Below, one piece after another: positions 18,160 to 29,666 of a DNA stretch of 64,000 bases. Where the stretch lies: NCBI RefSeq assembly GCF_003664255.1, contig NZ_RCCV01000001.1:992001-1056000 (forward strand), read 5' to 3'. The translations under genes were made by a program, and so were the position numbers. This stretch comes from Micromonospora sp. M71_S20. Lineage in GTDB: Bacteria; Actinomycetota; Actinomycetes; Mycobacteriales; Micromonosporaceae. The notes beneath the pieces were generated by a model. The model searched no databases, was not told where the DNA came from, and saw nothing but the letters and a program-made list of their open reading frames with translations. Each line of letters opens with the position of its first letter. Position 1 is the first letter of the stretch.

Positions 18160-20790
18160 TCAGCGGGCGTGCCGGCGGGGGATCTCCGCGTCGGGGCTGG
18201 GCGTCGGGCGGACCGGCCGGTAGCGGGCCAGCCAGCCGACCAGTTCCTCGGCCGGCATCGGCCGGGCGTAGAACCAGCCCTGCGCCGCGTCGCAGCCCGC
18301 CGCGTACAGCATGCGCCAGGTGCGCTCGTCCTCGACGCCCTCGGCGACCACCCGCAGCCCGAGCGCCTTCGCCAGCTCGATCGTCGACTTGACGATCGCC
18401 GCGTCGTCGGCGTCCTCGGCCATGCCCAGCACGAAGGAGCGGTCCACCTTCACCTCGGACAGCGGCAGCCGCCGCAGGTGCTGGAGGGAGGAGTAGCCGG
18501 TGCCGAAGTCGTCCAGCGAGATGCCCACACCGATCCGGTGCAGCCGGGTGATGGTGGCCAGCACCCGACGCGGGTCGGCCATCAGGGCGCCCTCGGTGAT
18601 CTCCAGTTGCAGCCGCTGCGGCGGCACGCCGTAGCGGGCGAGCCGGTCGGCGATCTGGTCGGCGATCTCCCCGGTGTGCAGGTCCCGCACGCTGACGTTG
18701 AGCGCCGCGGGCAGGCCCATCCCGGCGGCCGACCACTTGGCGAGCTGTTCCACCACGTCGTCCACCACCCGACGGGTGAGCAGCCGCATCACCGCGCTCT
18801 GCTCCGCGACCCGGATCAGCTCCTCCGGGTCCACCATCCCCCGTCGGGGGTGCCGCCAGCGCAGCAGCGCCTCCACCCCGACCACCTCGCCGGTCGCGAT
18901 GGCGATCTGCGGCTGGTAGTACATGGTGATCTCGCCCGCGTCGACGGCCGGAGCGGTGTCCGCGTCCCGCCGGCCGGCCGCGTCGTGCCGGGCCCCCCGC
19001 CGGCCCGTCGGGGCGCGGTCGCCGCCGCGATCCCCCGCGCCGTCGTCGACGGGCGGGCCCTGCCGGCGTACGACCGCGCCGCCCTGCCCGCCGGGACGCC
19101 CGGCGCCGTTGCGGCGGCCGGGGCCGTCGCCCCGGTCGGGGCCGGTCTCCCCCGCGGCCAACGCCCGGCGGCGGATCGGGTCCGCGGCGGTCACGATCCG
19201 GTCGATCAGCTCGTCGCCGGGTGGCGGACCGGGTCGCTGCCGGCGGCGGCGCAGCCGCCAGCGGCCGGAGCCGGCGGTAAGGCCGGCGACGTCGGCCGGG
19301 AGTTCGGCCCCGTCCCCGCCCCGCGCGCCGCCGGCCCGCCCGTCACCCGGCAGCCGGCCGCCCGGCGTCGGTCCCGCCGGGACGGTCACCGCCCCGTCGC
19401 CCCGGGAACCGTCGCCCGGGGAAGCGTCGACGTCCCCGCCGGGCGGGACGCCGGCACCGTCCACGGCGGGCGGGGCGGTCGCGGGACGGCCCGCCTCCAG
19501 CACCCGGCGCAGGTCGGCGAGCAGCCCGAGCCGCTCGGCGGAGTTGTGGTCGGACTCGGCCGCGTAGACCGCCACGGTGTCGTTGCGATGCTTGGCGTCG
19601 TACATCGCCACGTCGGCGTGGCGCATCAGGGTCGCGAAGTCCTCGCCGTGCTCCGGGAAGAGCGCGATGCCGATCGAGCCGCCCACGTCGAGCGGCAACC
19701 CGTCCAGCGACACCGGCTCGGCCAGCGCCCGGACCACCCGGCCGGCGAGTTCCCGGGCCTCGTCGACGTCGGCCAGGCCGGTCATCACGATGGCGAACTC
19801 GTCCCCGCCCAGCCGGGCGACCATGCCCTCACCGACCACGTCGGTCAGCCGCGCGCTCACCTCGACCAGCAGCCGGTCCCCCACCGCGTGCCCGAGCGCG
19901 TCGTTGACGTTCTTGAACCGGTCGAGGTCGATCAGGAGCAGGGCGAGCCGGGCGCCGGGCTCGCCGCGGGCCGCCCGTTCGGCGTGCACGTGCACCTGCT
20001 CGCCGACCTCGGCCAGCAGCGCCTTGCGGTTGGGCAGGCCGGTGAGCGGGTCCAGGGCGGCGAGTTGCTGCTGCTCGACGCTGAGCCGGGCCATCCGGTA
20101 GACGGCGAACAACGGCACCAGCACCAGCGGGATCAGCGCCGCGCTGGCGCGCGCCGCCGCGACCAGCACCGGGGCGAGCAGCAGCAGCGAGCCGGTGGAG
20201 AGCAGCTCGAAGCCCAGCCCCTGCCGCAGGCTGGGCCACCACCGGTCGCCGAAGCGCAACCGCACGGCCGCGCTCACCAGCGCGTAGTTGACGGCGAACC
20301 AGGCCACCGTCGCGCCGCCCACCGCCAGCACGTCCGTCCCGCGCAGCCGGCCGTCGTCGAAGATGCTCCCGGGCCCCAGCCAGGTCACCGCGTACGCGGC
20401 ACCCAGGGCTGCCGCGTACTGGGCGGCGTTGAAGGCCGTCCGCCACGGGGCGTGGCCCATCCGCCAGCCGGAGACGACGACGGCCACCGCCTGCACCAGG
20501 ACCGCCGGGCCGAACCCCCAGCCGAGCAGGATGGCGAAGGTGAAGCAGGTGGACGGGAAGACCGCGGAGGTCTGCCGGCGGCCGGGCGGGACGAACGGGC
20601 GCGCGTCGCAGCCGACGGCCAGGGCCGCCATCACCCAGAACGCCACCGGCAGTCGCGGCAACTCGGCCGGGAGGTCGAGCAGCGGGCGTACGCAGAGCAC
20701 CGCCGCCAGCGCGACCACCGACCAGACGAAGGCGAAGAACGGGCGTGCCCGGCCAGGCGGAACGGAGTTTCGCGAGTCCGCGGACTCCAT
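18160..20790 (-). CDS. Membrane GGDEF-EAL cyclic-di-GMP enzyme with long internal insert
   Basis: Cyclic-di-GMP turnover protein of 876 residues. The ATG at 20790 follows GGGAGG. About 240 residues of membrane helices come first. The GGDEF domain is intact (LDPLTGLPNRKALL, LIDLDRFKNVND, RLGGDEFAIV, GGSIGIALFP). The EAL domain is also intact (EALLRW, NVSVRD, LEITEG, DDFGTGYSSL, VKVDRSF, AEGVE). Between them, and inside the usual LRRALEAGEI start of EAL, is an insert of about 185 residues rich in Gly, Pro, Arg and Asp (bases about 18939-19495). Both activities are plausible. It follows ligA on the same strand after a 172-bp gap. Confidence 0.9.
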   Translation of the reverse strand: MESADSRNSVPPGRARPFFAFVWSVVALAAVLCVRPLLDLPAELPRLPVAFWVMAALAVGCDARPFVPPGRRQTSAVFPSTCFTFAILLGWGFGPAVLVQAVAVVVSGWRMGHAPWRTAFNAAQYAAALGAAYAVTWLGPGSIFDDGRLRGTDVLAVGGATVAWFAVNYALVSAAVRLRFGDRWWPSLRQGLGFELLSTGSLLLLAPVLVAAARASAALIPLVLVPLFAVYRMARLSVEQQQLAALDPLTGLPNRKALLAEVGEQVHVHAERAARGEPGARLALLLIDLDRFKNVNDALGHAVGDRLLVEVSARLTDVVGEGMVARLGGDEFAIVMTGLADVDEARELAGRVVRALAEPVSLDGLPLDVGGSIGIALFPEHGEDFATLMRHADVAMYDAKHRNDTVAVYAAESDHNSAERLGLLADLRRVLEAGRPATAPPAVDGAGVPPGGDVDASPGDGSRGDGAVTVPAGPTPGGRLPGDGRAGGARGGDGAELPADVAGLTAGSGRWRLRRRRQRPGPPPGDELIDRIVTAADPIRRRALAAGETGPDRGDGPGRRNGAGRPGGQGGAVVRRQGPPVDDGAGDRGGDRAPTGRRGARHDAAGRRDADTAPAVDAGEITMYYQPQIAIATGEVVGVEALLRWRHPRRGMVDPEELIRVAEQSAVMRLLTRRVVDDVVEQLAKWSAAGMGLPAALNVSVRDLHTGEIADQIADRLARYGVPPQRLQLEITEGALMADPRRVLATITRLHRIGVGISLDDFGTGYSSLQHLRRLPLSEVKVDRSFVLGMAEDADDAAIVKSTIELAKALGLRVVAEGVEDERTWRMLYAAGCDAAQGWFYARPMPAEELVGWLARYRPVRPTPSPDAEIPRRHAR

Positions 20791-20962
20791 CACACCTCCC
20801 GAGCGCTCGGTCCACGGGCGTGACCGGTCGCACGCCGTGCCACCAATGAAACGCCCTCCGTGTCGCAATGCCCGGCACGACAGTCGCGAATCGGTCGTAG
20901 TCGTAATTAAGTTGGTATCTCGACCTGCCCCCGCCGGGTCGGTGGCGGCTCCCGCCCGGTCG

Positions 20963-23248
<2,286 letters not shown>

Positions 23249-23297
23249 TCACACCCGCGGCGTCCGCGCCGCGCCCACTGACCAGGCGGGGGTACGG

Positions 23298-23828
23298 ATG
23301 CCGGAATGGCTGCTCTGGGCGGCGGCGATCGTGCTGGCCGTGGCCGCCGGCTGGGCGTGGAACGACTGGCGGCGGGGCGGCCGGGACGCCGCTCCGCGTC
23401 CACCCCGGCGGCCGGGTACCCGGCCCGGCCGCAGGACGCCGTCGGGCGGTCCCGGCCGCTCCACCGCGCCACCCCGTCCGCGTACCGCCGAACGGTCCCC
23501 CGCCGGGGCGCCGCGTCCCGGCGAGATCTGGTGGGCCGACGTCCCGTACGCCGACGGCACCGGCTCGAAGGTGCGGCCCTGCCTGGTGCTGCGGGCCGAC
23601 AACCGGGGCGCCGACGTCCTGAAGATCACCAGTCAGGACAAGAGCGCCCGGGACGACCACGTCCGCATGCCGACCCGCGAGTGGGACCCCGACGCCGACC
23701 ACGACAGCTTCGTCGACCTGGCCGAGCCGGCGCACGTCCCGCTCGCCGACTTCTCCCGCCACGCCGGCGCCTGCGATCCCGCCCTGTGGCGCCGCATCCG
23801 CCGCCTGCCCCACCTGCCCGGCGCCTGA
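23298..23828 (+). CDS. Membrane-anchored PemK/MazF-like protein
   Basis: Protein of 176 residues with an N-terminal membrane helix (PEWLLWAAAIVLAVAAGWAW), a basic Pro/Arg-rich linker to about residue 72, and a C-terminal MazF-like fold (RPGEIWWADVPYADGTGSKVRPCLVLR... VLKITSQDKS). Soluble MazF toxins are ribosome-independent or dependent endoribonucleases. Here no antitoxin gene is adjacent on either side. The conserved GEIWWADVP, KVRPCLV and KITSQDK motifs are kept, so the fold is likely intact, but nuclease activity is not assured. The ATG at 23298 follows GGGGG. Confidence 0.8.
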   Translation: MPEWLLWAAAIVLAVAAGWAWNDWRRGGRDAAPRPPRRPGTRPGRRTPSGGPGRSTAPPRPRTAERSPAGAPRPGEIWWADVPYADGTGSKVRPCLVLRADNRGADVLKITSQDKSARDDHVRMPTREWDPDADHDSFVDLAEPAHVPLADFSRHAGACDPALWRRIRRLPHLPGA

Positions 23829-23953
23829 GCGCAGCGCACCCCGACCGGGCCGACCGCGCCCGCAGCGCCCCGGGCGCGACGGATCCCGTCCGCGCACCCC
23901 GGGAGCGACGGTTCCGCCCGTCCGACCGGGGTGGAGGCGCAGGCCTGGCGGGG

Positions 23954-24955
23954 TCAGTCCCAGGCCCGGGCGAGGGTGGTGAGCTGGTCGGCGTACTCGA
24001 TGCGGGCGGCCCACGGCGCGGGCCAGGCCGCCATGCCCAGCGCGGTGCCGACGAAGGCGCCGGCCAGCGCGGCGATCGAGTCGGAGTCGCCGGCGGTGGT
24101 GGCGCCCCGGGCCAACGCCGCCACCGGGTCGTCGGCGTGCCGGATCGCGCAGAACAGGGCCGTGGCAAGCGCCTCCTCGGCGATCCACCCCTCGCCGGTG
24201 TGCCGGCACGGGTCGCCGCCGTCGTCCGGTCCGGCGAGGGCGGCGTCGAGGCGGCCGAGGACCGCGAGGCACTCGTCCCAGCCCCGGGCGATGAAGTCCT
24301 CCGGCGCGTCCACGCCGGGGCGCTGCCACAGGTCGCCGAGCCAGTCGGCGCGGTAGACCCGCCGCTGGTCGCGGGCCCGCTCGGCGAGCAGCCGGGGCAG
24401 CTCCGCCAGCGCCGCACCGTCGCGCAGCAGCCGCACCGCGTACGCGGTCAGCTCGCTGGCCGCGAGGCCGGTCGGATGACCGTGGGTCAGCCCCGCCTGG
24501 AGCTGGGCCAGCCCGGCGAGGGTGTCCAGGTCGACGTCGACCAGGCCGACCGGGGTGACCCGCATGTTGGCCCCGCAGCCCTTCGAGCCGGCCACCGTCG
24601 CCTCCTGCCAGCGCACCCCGCGCCCGAGTTCCGCGCAGGCGCGCAGGCAGGTCATGCCCGGCGCCCGGTTGTTCTCCGGGCTGGCCGCCCAGTCGAGGAA
24701 GCGGCGGCGCAACAGCGGCTCGACCGCCTCCGGGGTCGGCGCGGGCGCGTCGTGCAGCGCCCAGCCGACCGCCAGCGCCATCTGCGTGTCGTCGGTCACC
24801 AGCGCCGGGTCGCCGACGAGCTCGCGCGGGCCGGCCGGCCCGTAGCGGCGAACGATCTCGCCGACGGTCAGGAACTCGGTCGGCTTGCCCAGCGCGTCAC
24901 CGTAGGCGAGGCCGAAGAGGGAGCCGGCGGCCCGCCGGAGCGAGGTGTCGATCAT
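23954..24955 (-). CDS. ADP-ribosylglycohydrolase family protein
   Basis: Hydrolase of the DraG/ARH family, 333 residues, which removes ADP-ribose from proteins or small molecules. It opens with LRRAAGSLFGLAYGDALG, typical of the family. The two metal-binding motifs are seen: TDDT at residues 54-57 (VTDDTQMALAVG) and D-x-D-S near the C-terminus (TTAGDSDSIAALAGA). The ATG at 24955 fits the usual family start; a longer GTG start at 24991 is possible. No ADP-ribosyltransferase gene is nearby, so its target is unknown. Confidence 0.88.
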   Translation of the reverse strand: MIDTSLRRAAGSLFGLAYGDALGKPTEFLTVGEIVRRYGPAGPRELVGDPALVTDDTQMALAVGWALHDAPAPTPEAVEPLLRRRFLDWAASPENNRAPGMTCLRACAELGRGVRWQEATVAGSKGCGANMRVTPVGLVDVDLDTLAGLAQLQAGLTHGHPTGLAASELTAYAVRLLRDGAALAELPRLLAERARDQRRVYRADWLGDLWQRPGVDAPEDFIARGWDECLAVLGRLDAALAGPDDGGDPCRHTGEGWIAEEALATALFCAIRHADDPVAALARGATTAGDSDSIAALAGAFVGTALGMAAWPAPWAARIEYADQLTTLARAWD

Positions 24956-25019
24956 TCCCGGATCATGCCGCCCGCCCGCAACCCGCACCACTCGACGGAG
25001 TCGGCTGCGCCGGCGCGAC

Positions 25020-25379
25020 TCACTCGGGGAAGACCAGGCAGAAGGGATGGCCGGCCGGGTCGGCGTAGACCCGGAAGTCGTCGCCCTCGCCCGGCAGCCG
25101 CCGGGCGCCGAGCGCCAGCACCCGCTTCTCGGCCGCCTCCACGTCCGTCACCTGCACGTCCAGGTGGAACTGCTGGGGGCGTTCCGGGTCGGGCCACGCC
25201 GGCGGGCGCAGGTCGGGTGCCTTCTGGAAGGCGAGCCGGTGACCCGAGCCGGCGACCACGACCCAGCCGTCGTCGCTGGCGTCGGGGTCGACGGGCAGGC
25301 CCAGCAGCTCCGAGTAGAAACCGGCCAGGGCCCGGGGGTCGGGGCAGTCGATGACCACGGTGCGCAGTTGTCCGATCAT
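25020..25379 (-). CDS. VOC family (glyoxalase/bleomycin resistance-like) protein
   Basis: Small beta-alpha-beta-beta-beta protein of 119 residues. It opens LRTVVIDCPDPRALAGFYSELLGLPV and ends with VYADPAGHPFCLVF, the typical vicinal-oxygen-chelate pattern. The metal-binding residues of true glyoxalases are only partly evident. The family includes lyases, dioxygenases and drug-binding proteins, so no substrate can be given. Confidence 0.85.
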   Translation of the reverse strand: MIGQLRTVVIDCPDPRALAGFYSELLGLPVDPDASDDGWVVVAGSGHRLAFQKAPDLRPPAWPDPERPQQFHLDVQVTDVEAAEKRVLALGARRLPGEGDDFRVYADPAGHPFCLVFPE

Positions 25380-25414
25380 GTCGGCCTTCTGCCCCGCCCG
25401 TACGACGGGAAACC

Positions 25415-26419
25415 TCAGTCCTCGGCGAGCCGCCGTCCCGCGTCCCGGCAGGCGGCGAGCACCGCGCGCGCGTACTGCGGGGTGGCGTGGGCGAGGCCGC
25501 AGGCCGGGGTCACCACGACCTGCTCCGCGAGGCGCCGGCGGGGGAACCCGAGGCGGTCCCAGAGCTGGCGTACGCGGTCGGCGACCTGCGCCGAGGTCGG
25601 CGCGCGACCGGCGGCCGACGGCCCGGTGGGCGCGGCCCCGGCCAGCAGCCCGAGCCCCGCGTCGATCGCTTCGCCCAGCGGGTCCAGGTCGGTGACGAGA
25701 CCGAGGTCGAGGGCCACGCCGACGGCACCGGTCGAGCGGATCAGCTCCAGCGGCACGTCCGGCGCGCAGCAGTGCACCAGGGTCGGCACCCCGGCCGCCT
25801 CGACGACGGTGCGCAGCAGCGACGCGGCGACGCTCGGATCCACGGCCCGGTACGCGCCGAGCCCGCTCTCGGTGGGCACCCGCCCGGCGAGCACCGTCGG
25901 CATCGACGGCTCGTCGAGCTGGAGCAGCACGGTGGCGCGCGGCAGCCGGCGGGCGACCGCCGCCACATGCCCGCGCAGCCCTTCGGCGAGCGAGTTGGTG
26001 AGGTCCCGGACCGCGCCGGGATCGCGCAGCATCCGGCCGCCGATCGGCAGCTCCAGGGACGCGGCCAGGGTCAACGGGCCGCCGACCTGGACCTTGACCG
26101 GCCCCGCGTACTCCTCGGCCTGCTCCGCGAGCTGGTCGAGGTCGCGTTCCATCAGGTCGCGCGCGCGGCGCACGTCCCGTCCCGGGCGCGGTGCGATCCG
26201 CCAGCGGGCGGCGTACAGCTCCACCGGCAGCTCGACCAGCAGGCCGGCGGTCCGGCCGATGAGGTCGGCGCCGGGGCCCCGGGCCGGCAACTCCGGCAGG
26301 TGGGGCAGGGCGGGAAGCTCACCGAGGACGATCCGCTGCGCCTCGGCGATGTCGGTGCCGGGAAGCGAACCGATGCCGGTCGCCGCGCCGGCCGGCCAGG
26401 GCCACACCTGATCTGTCAC
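25415..26419 (-). CDS. MetE-like (cobalamin-independent methionine synthase C-terminal) protein
   Basis: Protein of 334 residues related to the catalytic barrel of MetE but much shorter than MetE itself. Possible zinc ligands are kept: His and Cys in LVHCCAPDVP and a second Cys in TPACGLAHATP. The opening GAATGIGSLPGTDIAEA is shared by actinobacterial homologues such as Rv3015c, which lies beside ligA in mycobacteria as it does here. It may transfer methyl groups from an unknown donor; methionine synthesis itself is unproven. It starts with GTG at 26419. Confidence 0.82.
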   Translation of the reverse strand: MTDQVWPWPAGAATGIGSLPGTDIAEAQRIVLGELPALPHLPELPARGPGADLIGRTAGLLVELPVELYAARWRIAPRPGRDVRRARDLMERDLDQLAEQAEEYAGPVKVQVGGPLTLAASLELPIGGRMLRDPGAVRDLTNSLAEGLRGHVAAVARRLPRATVLLQLDEPSMPTVLAGRVPTESGLGAYRAVDPSVAASLLRTVVEAAGVPTLVHCCAPDVPLELIRSTGAVGVALDLGLVTDLDPLGEAIDAGLGLLAGAAPTGPSAAGRAPTSAQVADRVRQLWDRLGFPRRRLAEQVVVTPACGLAHATPQYARAVLAACRDAGRRLAED

Positions 26420-26459
26420 GGCCGAAGACTATCCGGTCCGCGGATCGGCGGGTGAGTCG

Positions 26460-27533
26460 TCAGCCGGCGATGGTGGCGGAGCCGAGCACGACGTCGCCGG
26501 CCGGGTCCGGCCGGTACGCCACGATGGCCTGGCCGGCGGCGACCCCGCGGACGGGGCGGCGCAGCTCGGCGCGCAGCCCGTCGGCGGTCAGCTCGACGGT
26601 CGCCGGCACCACGTCCCCGTGCGCCCGCAGCTGCACCTCGCACTCCAGCGACGCGTCGGGGCGCGGGCCGCCCGTCCACACCGGACGCGCGGCGCGCACC
26701 CGGGAGACCTCCAGCGCCTCGGCCGGGCCCACCGTCACCGTGTTGGTCTTCGGCGTGATGGACAGTACGTAGCGGGGCCGGCCGTCCGGCGCCGGGCGGT
26801 CCAGGTGCAGGCCGCGTCGCTGCCCGACCGTGTACGCGTACGCGCCGGTGTGGCTGCCCACCACCGCGCCGGTGGCGGCGTCCACCACCGCGCCGGGCGC
26901 CTCGCCGAGCCGCTCGGCGAGGAAGCCGCGGGTGTCCCCGTCGGCGATGAAGCAGATGTCGTGCGAGTCCGGCTTGTCGGCCACCGCCAGCCCCCGCCGC
27001 GCAGCCTCCTCGCGGACCTGGGCCTTCGTCGAGTCCCCGAGCGGGAAGATCGACCGGTCCAACTGCTCGCGGGTGAGCACCGCCAGCACGTACGACTGGT
27101 CCTTGGGCAGGTCGACGCTGCGACGCAGCAGGCCGTCCGCGCCGAGCCGGGCGTGGTGGCCGGTGACCACGGCGTCGAAGCCCAGGGCCACGGCCCGGTC
27201 CAGCACCGCGGCAAACTTGATCTTCTCGTTGCAGCGCAGGCAGGGATTGGGCGTACGGCCGGCGGCGTACTCCGCGACGAAGTCGTCCACCACGTCGGCG
27301 TGGAAGCGGTCGGCCATGTCCCAGACGTAGAACGGGATGCCGATGACGTCGGCGGCCCGCCGGGCGTCGCGGGAGTCCTCCAGGGTGCAGCAGCCGCGCG
27401 CGCCGGTGCGGTAGGTCTGCGGGTTTCGGGCCAGCGCCAGGTGCACGCCGGTCACGTCGTGCCCCGCCTCGACGGCCCGCGCCGCCGCGACCGCCGAGTC
27501 GACCCCGCCCGACATCGCCGCCAACACCTTCAC
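26460..27533 (-). CDS. mnmA: tRNA 2-thiouridine(34) synthase MnmA
   Basis: Transfers sulfur to uridine 34 of Lys, Glu and Gln tRNAs. The 357 residues have the ATP-pyrophosphatase PP-loop ([13 protein letters not shown]) at the N-terminus, the first catalytic cysteine in [13 protein letters not shown] and the second in [11 protein letters not shown], then the C-terminal barrel (GQRRGL, YVLSITP). Upstream iscS, on the same strand, supplies the persulfide in known systems, so pairing is functional. A GTG start follows GGGAG. Between the two genes lies a GATCATG palindrome. Confidence 0.96.
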   Translation of the reverse strand: MKVLAAMSGGVDSAVAAARAVEAGHDVTGVHLALARNPQTYRTGARGCCTLEDSRDARRAADVIGIPFYVWDMADRFHADVVDDFVAEYAAGRTPNPCLRCNEKIKFAAVLDRAVALGFDAVVTGHHARLGADGLLRRSVDLPKDQSYVLAVLTREQLDRSIFPLGDSTKAQVREEAARRGLAVADKPDSHDICFIADGDTRGFLAERLGEAPGAVVDAATGAVVGSHTGAYAYTVGQRRGLHLDRPAPDGRPRYVLSITPKTNTVTVGPAEALEVSRVRAARPVWTGGPRPDASLECEVQLRAHGDVVPATVELTADGLRAELRRPVRGVAAGQAIVAYRPDPAGDVVLGSATIAG

Positions 27534-27607
27534 CGGCTCACTCCCTTCACCCCACCGACCCTATCCCCGCCCCACCCCCACCCCGCCCTCCCGCCCCGCC
27601 CTCCCGC

Positions 27608-27678
27608 CGATCATGCAGTTGTGGTGGTGGACGAATGCCGCGGGAAGTCACGCTTCGGGCACCACAACTGCATGATCG
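27608..27678. repeat. Intergenic palindrome, GATCATG-ended, between iscS and mnmA
   Basis: Perfect 19-bp arms (27608-27626 and 27660-27678) flank a 33-nt loop. The arm reads CGATCATGCAGTTGTGGTG and matches the outer part of the gatB palindrome at 13 of 18 positions. A G-rich tract follows on the iscS side, ending at the iscS stop. Confidence 0.82.
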
Positions 27679-27712
27679 CCGCAGGGGTGGAGGGCGCGAG
27701 GTGGGGTGGGGG

Positions 27713-28891
27713 TCAGCGGGGGGTGCGGAGGGCGGCGGCGCGGCGGGCGCGCTCGACGGCGGCCGGGAGGGCGGCGATGAGGGCGTCGACGTCGGCGGGG
27801 GTGCTGGTGTGGCCGAGGGTGAAGCGCAGCGAGGAGCGGGCGCGGTCGTCGTCGGCGCCCATGGCGAGCAGCACGTGTGAGGGCTGGGCCACCCCGGCGG
27901 AGCAGGCGGAACCGGTCGAACAGGCGATGCCCTGGGCGTCCAGCAGGAGCAGCAGGGCGTCGCCCTCGCAACCGGGGAAGGAGAAGTGCGCGTTGCCCGG
28001 CAGCCGGCCGGTCGGGTCGCCGTTGAAGACGACCTCGGGCACCGCGTGCCGGACCCGCTCGACCAGGTCGTCGCGGAGCGCGGCGACCCGGGCCGCGTAC
28101 TCCTGCTGGCCCTTGACCGCCGCCTCCACGGCGACCGCGAAGGCCACGATGCCGGCCGTGTCGAGGGTGCCGGAGCGCACGTCGCGCTCCTGGCCGCCGC
28201 CGTGCAGCAGCGGGGTGGCCGACACGTCGCGGGCGAGCAGCAGAGCGCCCACCCCGGTCGGCCCCCCGAGCTTGTGCCCGGTCACGGTCAGCGCGGCGAC
28301 CCCGCCGACGGAGAAGTCGACCGGCACCTGCCCGACCGCCTGGATCGCGTCGGTGTGGAAGGGCACCCCGTGCTCGGCGGCGACCGCGGCCAGCTCGGCG
28401 ACCGGCTGCACGGTGCCGACCTCGTTGTTGGCCCACATCGCGGTCACCACGGCGACCCGGTCGCCGTGGGCGGCCAGCTCGGCACGCAGCTCGTCGGGGC
28501 TGAGCCGGCCGGCGGCGTCGACGGAGAGCCAGCCCACGCCGGCACCCTCGTGGTCGGCCAGCCAGTCCACCACGTCGAGCACCGCGTGGTGCTCGACAGC
28601 GCTGCAGACCACCCGGTCCCGCCGGGGGTCGGCGGACCGGCGGGCCCAGAAGATGCCCTTCACGGCGAGGTTGTCGCTCTCGGTCCCGCCGCCGGTGAAG
28701 ACGACCTCGGAAGGCCGGGCGCCCAGCGCGGCGGCCACCCGCTCCCGCGACTCCTCCACCCGCCGCCGGGCACGGCGGCCCGCCGCGTGCAGTGAGGACG
28801 CGTTGCCGACCTCGCGGGCGGTGGCGACGTACGCCTCCAGTGCCTCGTCGAGCATCGGAGTGGTCGCCGCGTGATCCAGGTAAGCCATCAC
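27713..28891 (-). CDS. iscS: Cysteine desulfurase
   Basis: PLP enzyme of 392 residues that takes sulfur from cysteine for iron-sulfur clusters and tRNA thiolation. It opens [12 protein letters not shown]; the PLP lysine is in [12 protein letters not shown], and the persulfide-carrying cysteine is in [22 protein letters not shown]. The long extended loop marks a class I (NifS/IscS) enzyme. GTG at 28891 overlaps an ATG at 28888, and either may start. It lies directly upstream of mnmA, its probable partner. Confidence 0.95.
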   Translation of the reverse strand: MMAYLDHAATTPMLDEALEAYVATAREVGNASSLHAAGRRARRRVEESRERVAAALGARPSEVVFTGGGTESDNLAVKGIFWARRSADPRRDRVVCSAVEHHAVLDVVDWLADHEGAGVGWLSVDAAGRLSPDELRAELAAHGDRVAVVTAMWANNEVGTVQPVAELAAVAAEHGVPFHTDAIQAVGQVPVDFSVGGVAALTVTGHKLGGPTGVGALLLARDVSATPLLHGGGQERDVRSGTLDTAGIVAFAVAVEAAVKGQQEYAARVAALRDDLVERVRHAVPEVVFNGDPTGRLPGNAHFSFPGCEGDALLLLLDAQGIACSTGSACSAGVAQPSHVLLAMGADDDRARSSLRFTLGHTSTPADVDALIAALPAAVERARRAAALRTPR

Positions 28892-28942
28892 GGTTCAGCC
28901 TACGACCGGCGCCGGACCCGGCGGTGGCCGGAGTACGCCGTG

Positions 28943-28983
28943 CGGGGCCGGGGCGGAAGGCGTGCGCTCCCGCCCCGGCCCCG
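28943..28983 (-). terminator. GC hairpin downstream of the sortase gene
   Basis: A perfect 14-bp stem (28943-28956 with 28970-28983) and 13-nt loop lie 27 bp past the sortase stop. A second 9-bp hairpin (28991-28999 with 29003-29011) overlaps the stop codon itself. There is no T-run, as is common in actinomycetes. Confidence 0.55.
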
Positions 28984-29009
28984 TGCCCGCGACCGGATCG
29001 GGGATCCGG

Positions 29010-29666
29010 TCAGGCCGGCACGGCGGTGACCACGATGTTGTCGCGGTACCGGCGTGCCTCGGCGTCGAACGGCCCGCCGCAGGTGATCAGGGTCAGCCGG
29101 GGCTTGCCGTCCCGGGCGAAGTAGCGGTCCAGGGGGATCTTCGTCTTCCGGTACTCCTCGCGGGCCACGACCCGGTACTCCCTGCGGACGCCGTCGCCGC
29201 CGGTGGCGGTGAGGGTGTCGCCGCGGTCCAGCTCCCGGAGCCGGAAGAAGGCCCCCTCGCCCTGGGTGGCGCTGTCCACGTGCCCGGCGACGACCACCGA
29301 TCCCGCCCGCGACTCCAGCCCCGGGCCGTGGCGGTACCAGCCGATCCGGTCCACGCTGGGCGGCACCTCGAACTCGCCGGTCGCGCCGTTGATCCCCACG
29401 GCGTCGACCGTGGCGGTGACGCCGATGGCCGGGACGACCAGCCGTACGGGCGGGACGGTCCGCGTACCGCCGGGCAGCTCGCCCCGGGTCACCGGCACCG
29501 ACGGGCCGGCGGCCGGCGGGCTCGGGGCGGTGCCGGCCAGGTCGGCGGCCTCGGTCGCGCCGACGTTCCCGGCCGGCCGGGAGCCGCAGGCGACCACGGT
29601 CGCGACGGTGAGCGCGGCGACGCCGGCGGCCACGGCCGCCAGCGCCCCGCGGTGGCGCACCGTCAC
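29010..29666 (-). CDS. Class F-like sortase with N-terminal lipobox
   Basis: Cysteine transpeptidase-fold protein of 218 residues outside the membrane. The catalytic residues are present: His129 (VVVAGHVDS), Cys196 (LTLITCGGPF) and Arg206 or Arg208 (EARRYRDN). Overall it matches the short, catalytic-domain-only class F sortases of actinobacteria. The N-terminal hydrophobic helix ends VVAC-G (Cys27), which reads as a lipobox, so the enzyme may be lipid-anchored instead of held by a transmembrane helix. Its GTG start overlaps the stop of the DUF4397 gene by 4 bp (GTGA), so the two are translated together. Confidence 0.88.
   Translation of the reverse strand: MTVRHRGALAAVAAGVAALTVATVVACGSRPAGNVGATEAADLAGTAPSPPAAGPSVPVTRGELPGGTRTVPPVRLVVPAIGVTATVDAVGINGATGEFEVPPSVDRIGWYRHGPGLESRAGSVVVAGHVDSATQGEGAFFRLRELDRGDTLTATGGDGVRREYRVVAREEYRKTKIPLDRYFARDGKPRLTLITCGGPFDAEARRYRDNIVVTAVPA

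Noticed and set aside
18169..20823. 884-codon plus-strand frame across the GGDEF-EAL gene
   Set aside because: Antisense shadow with no recognisable domains; the minus strand has intact GGDEF and EAL motifs.
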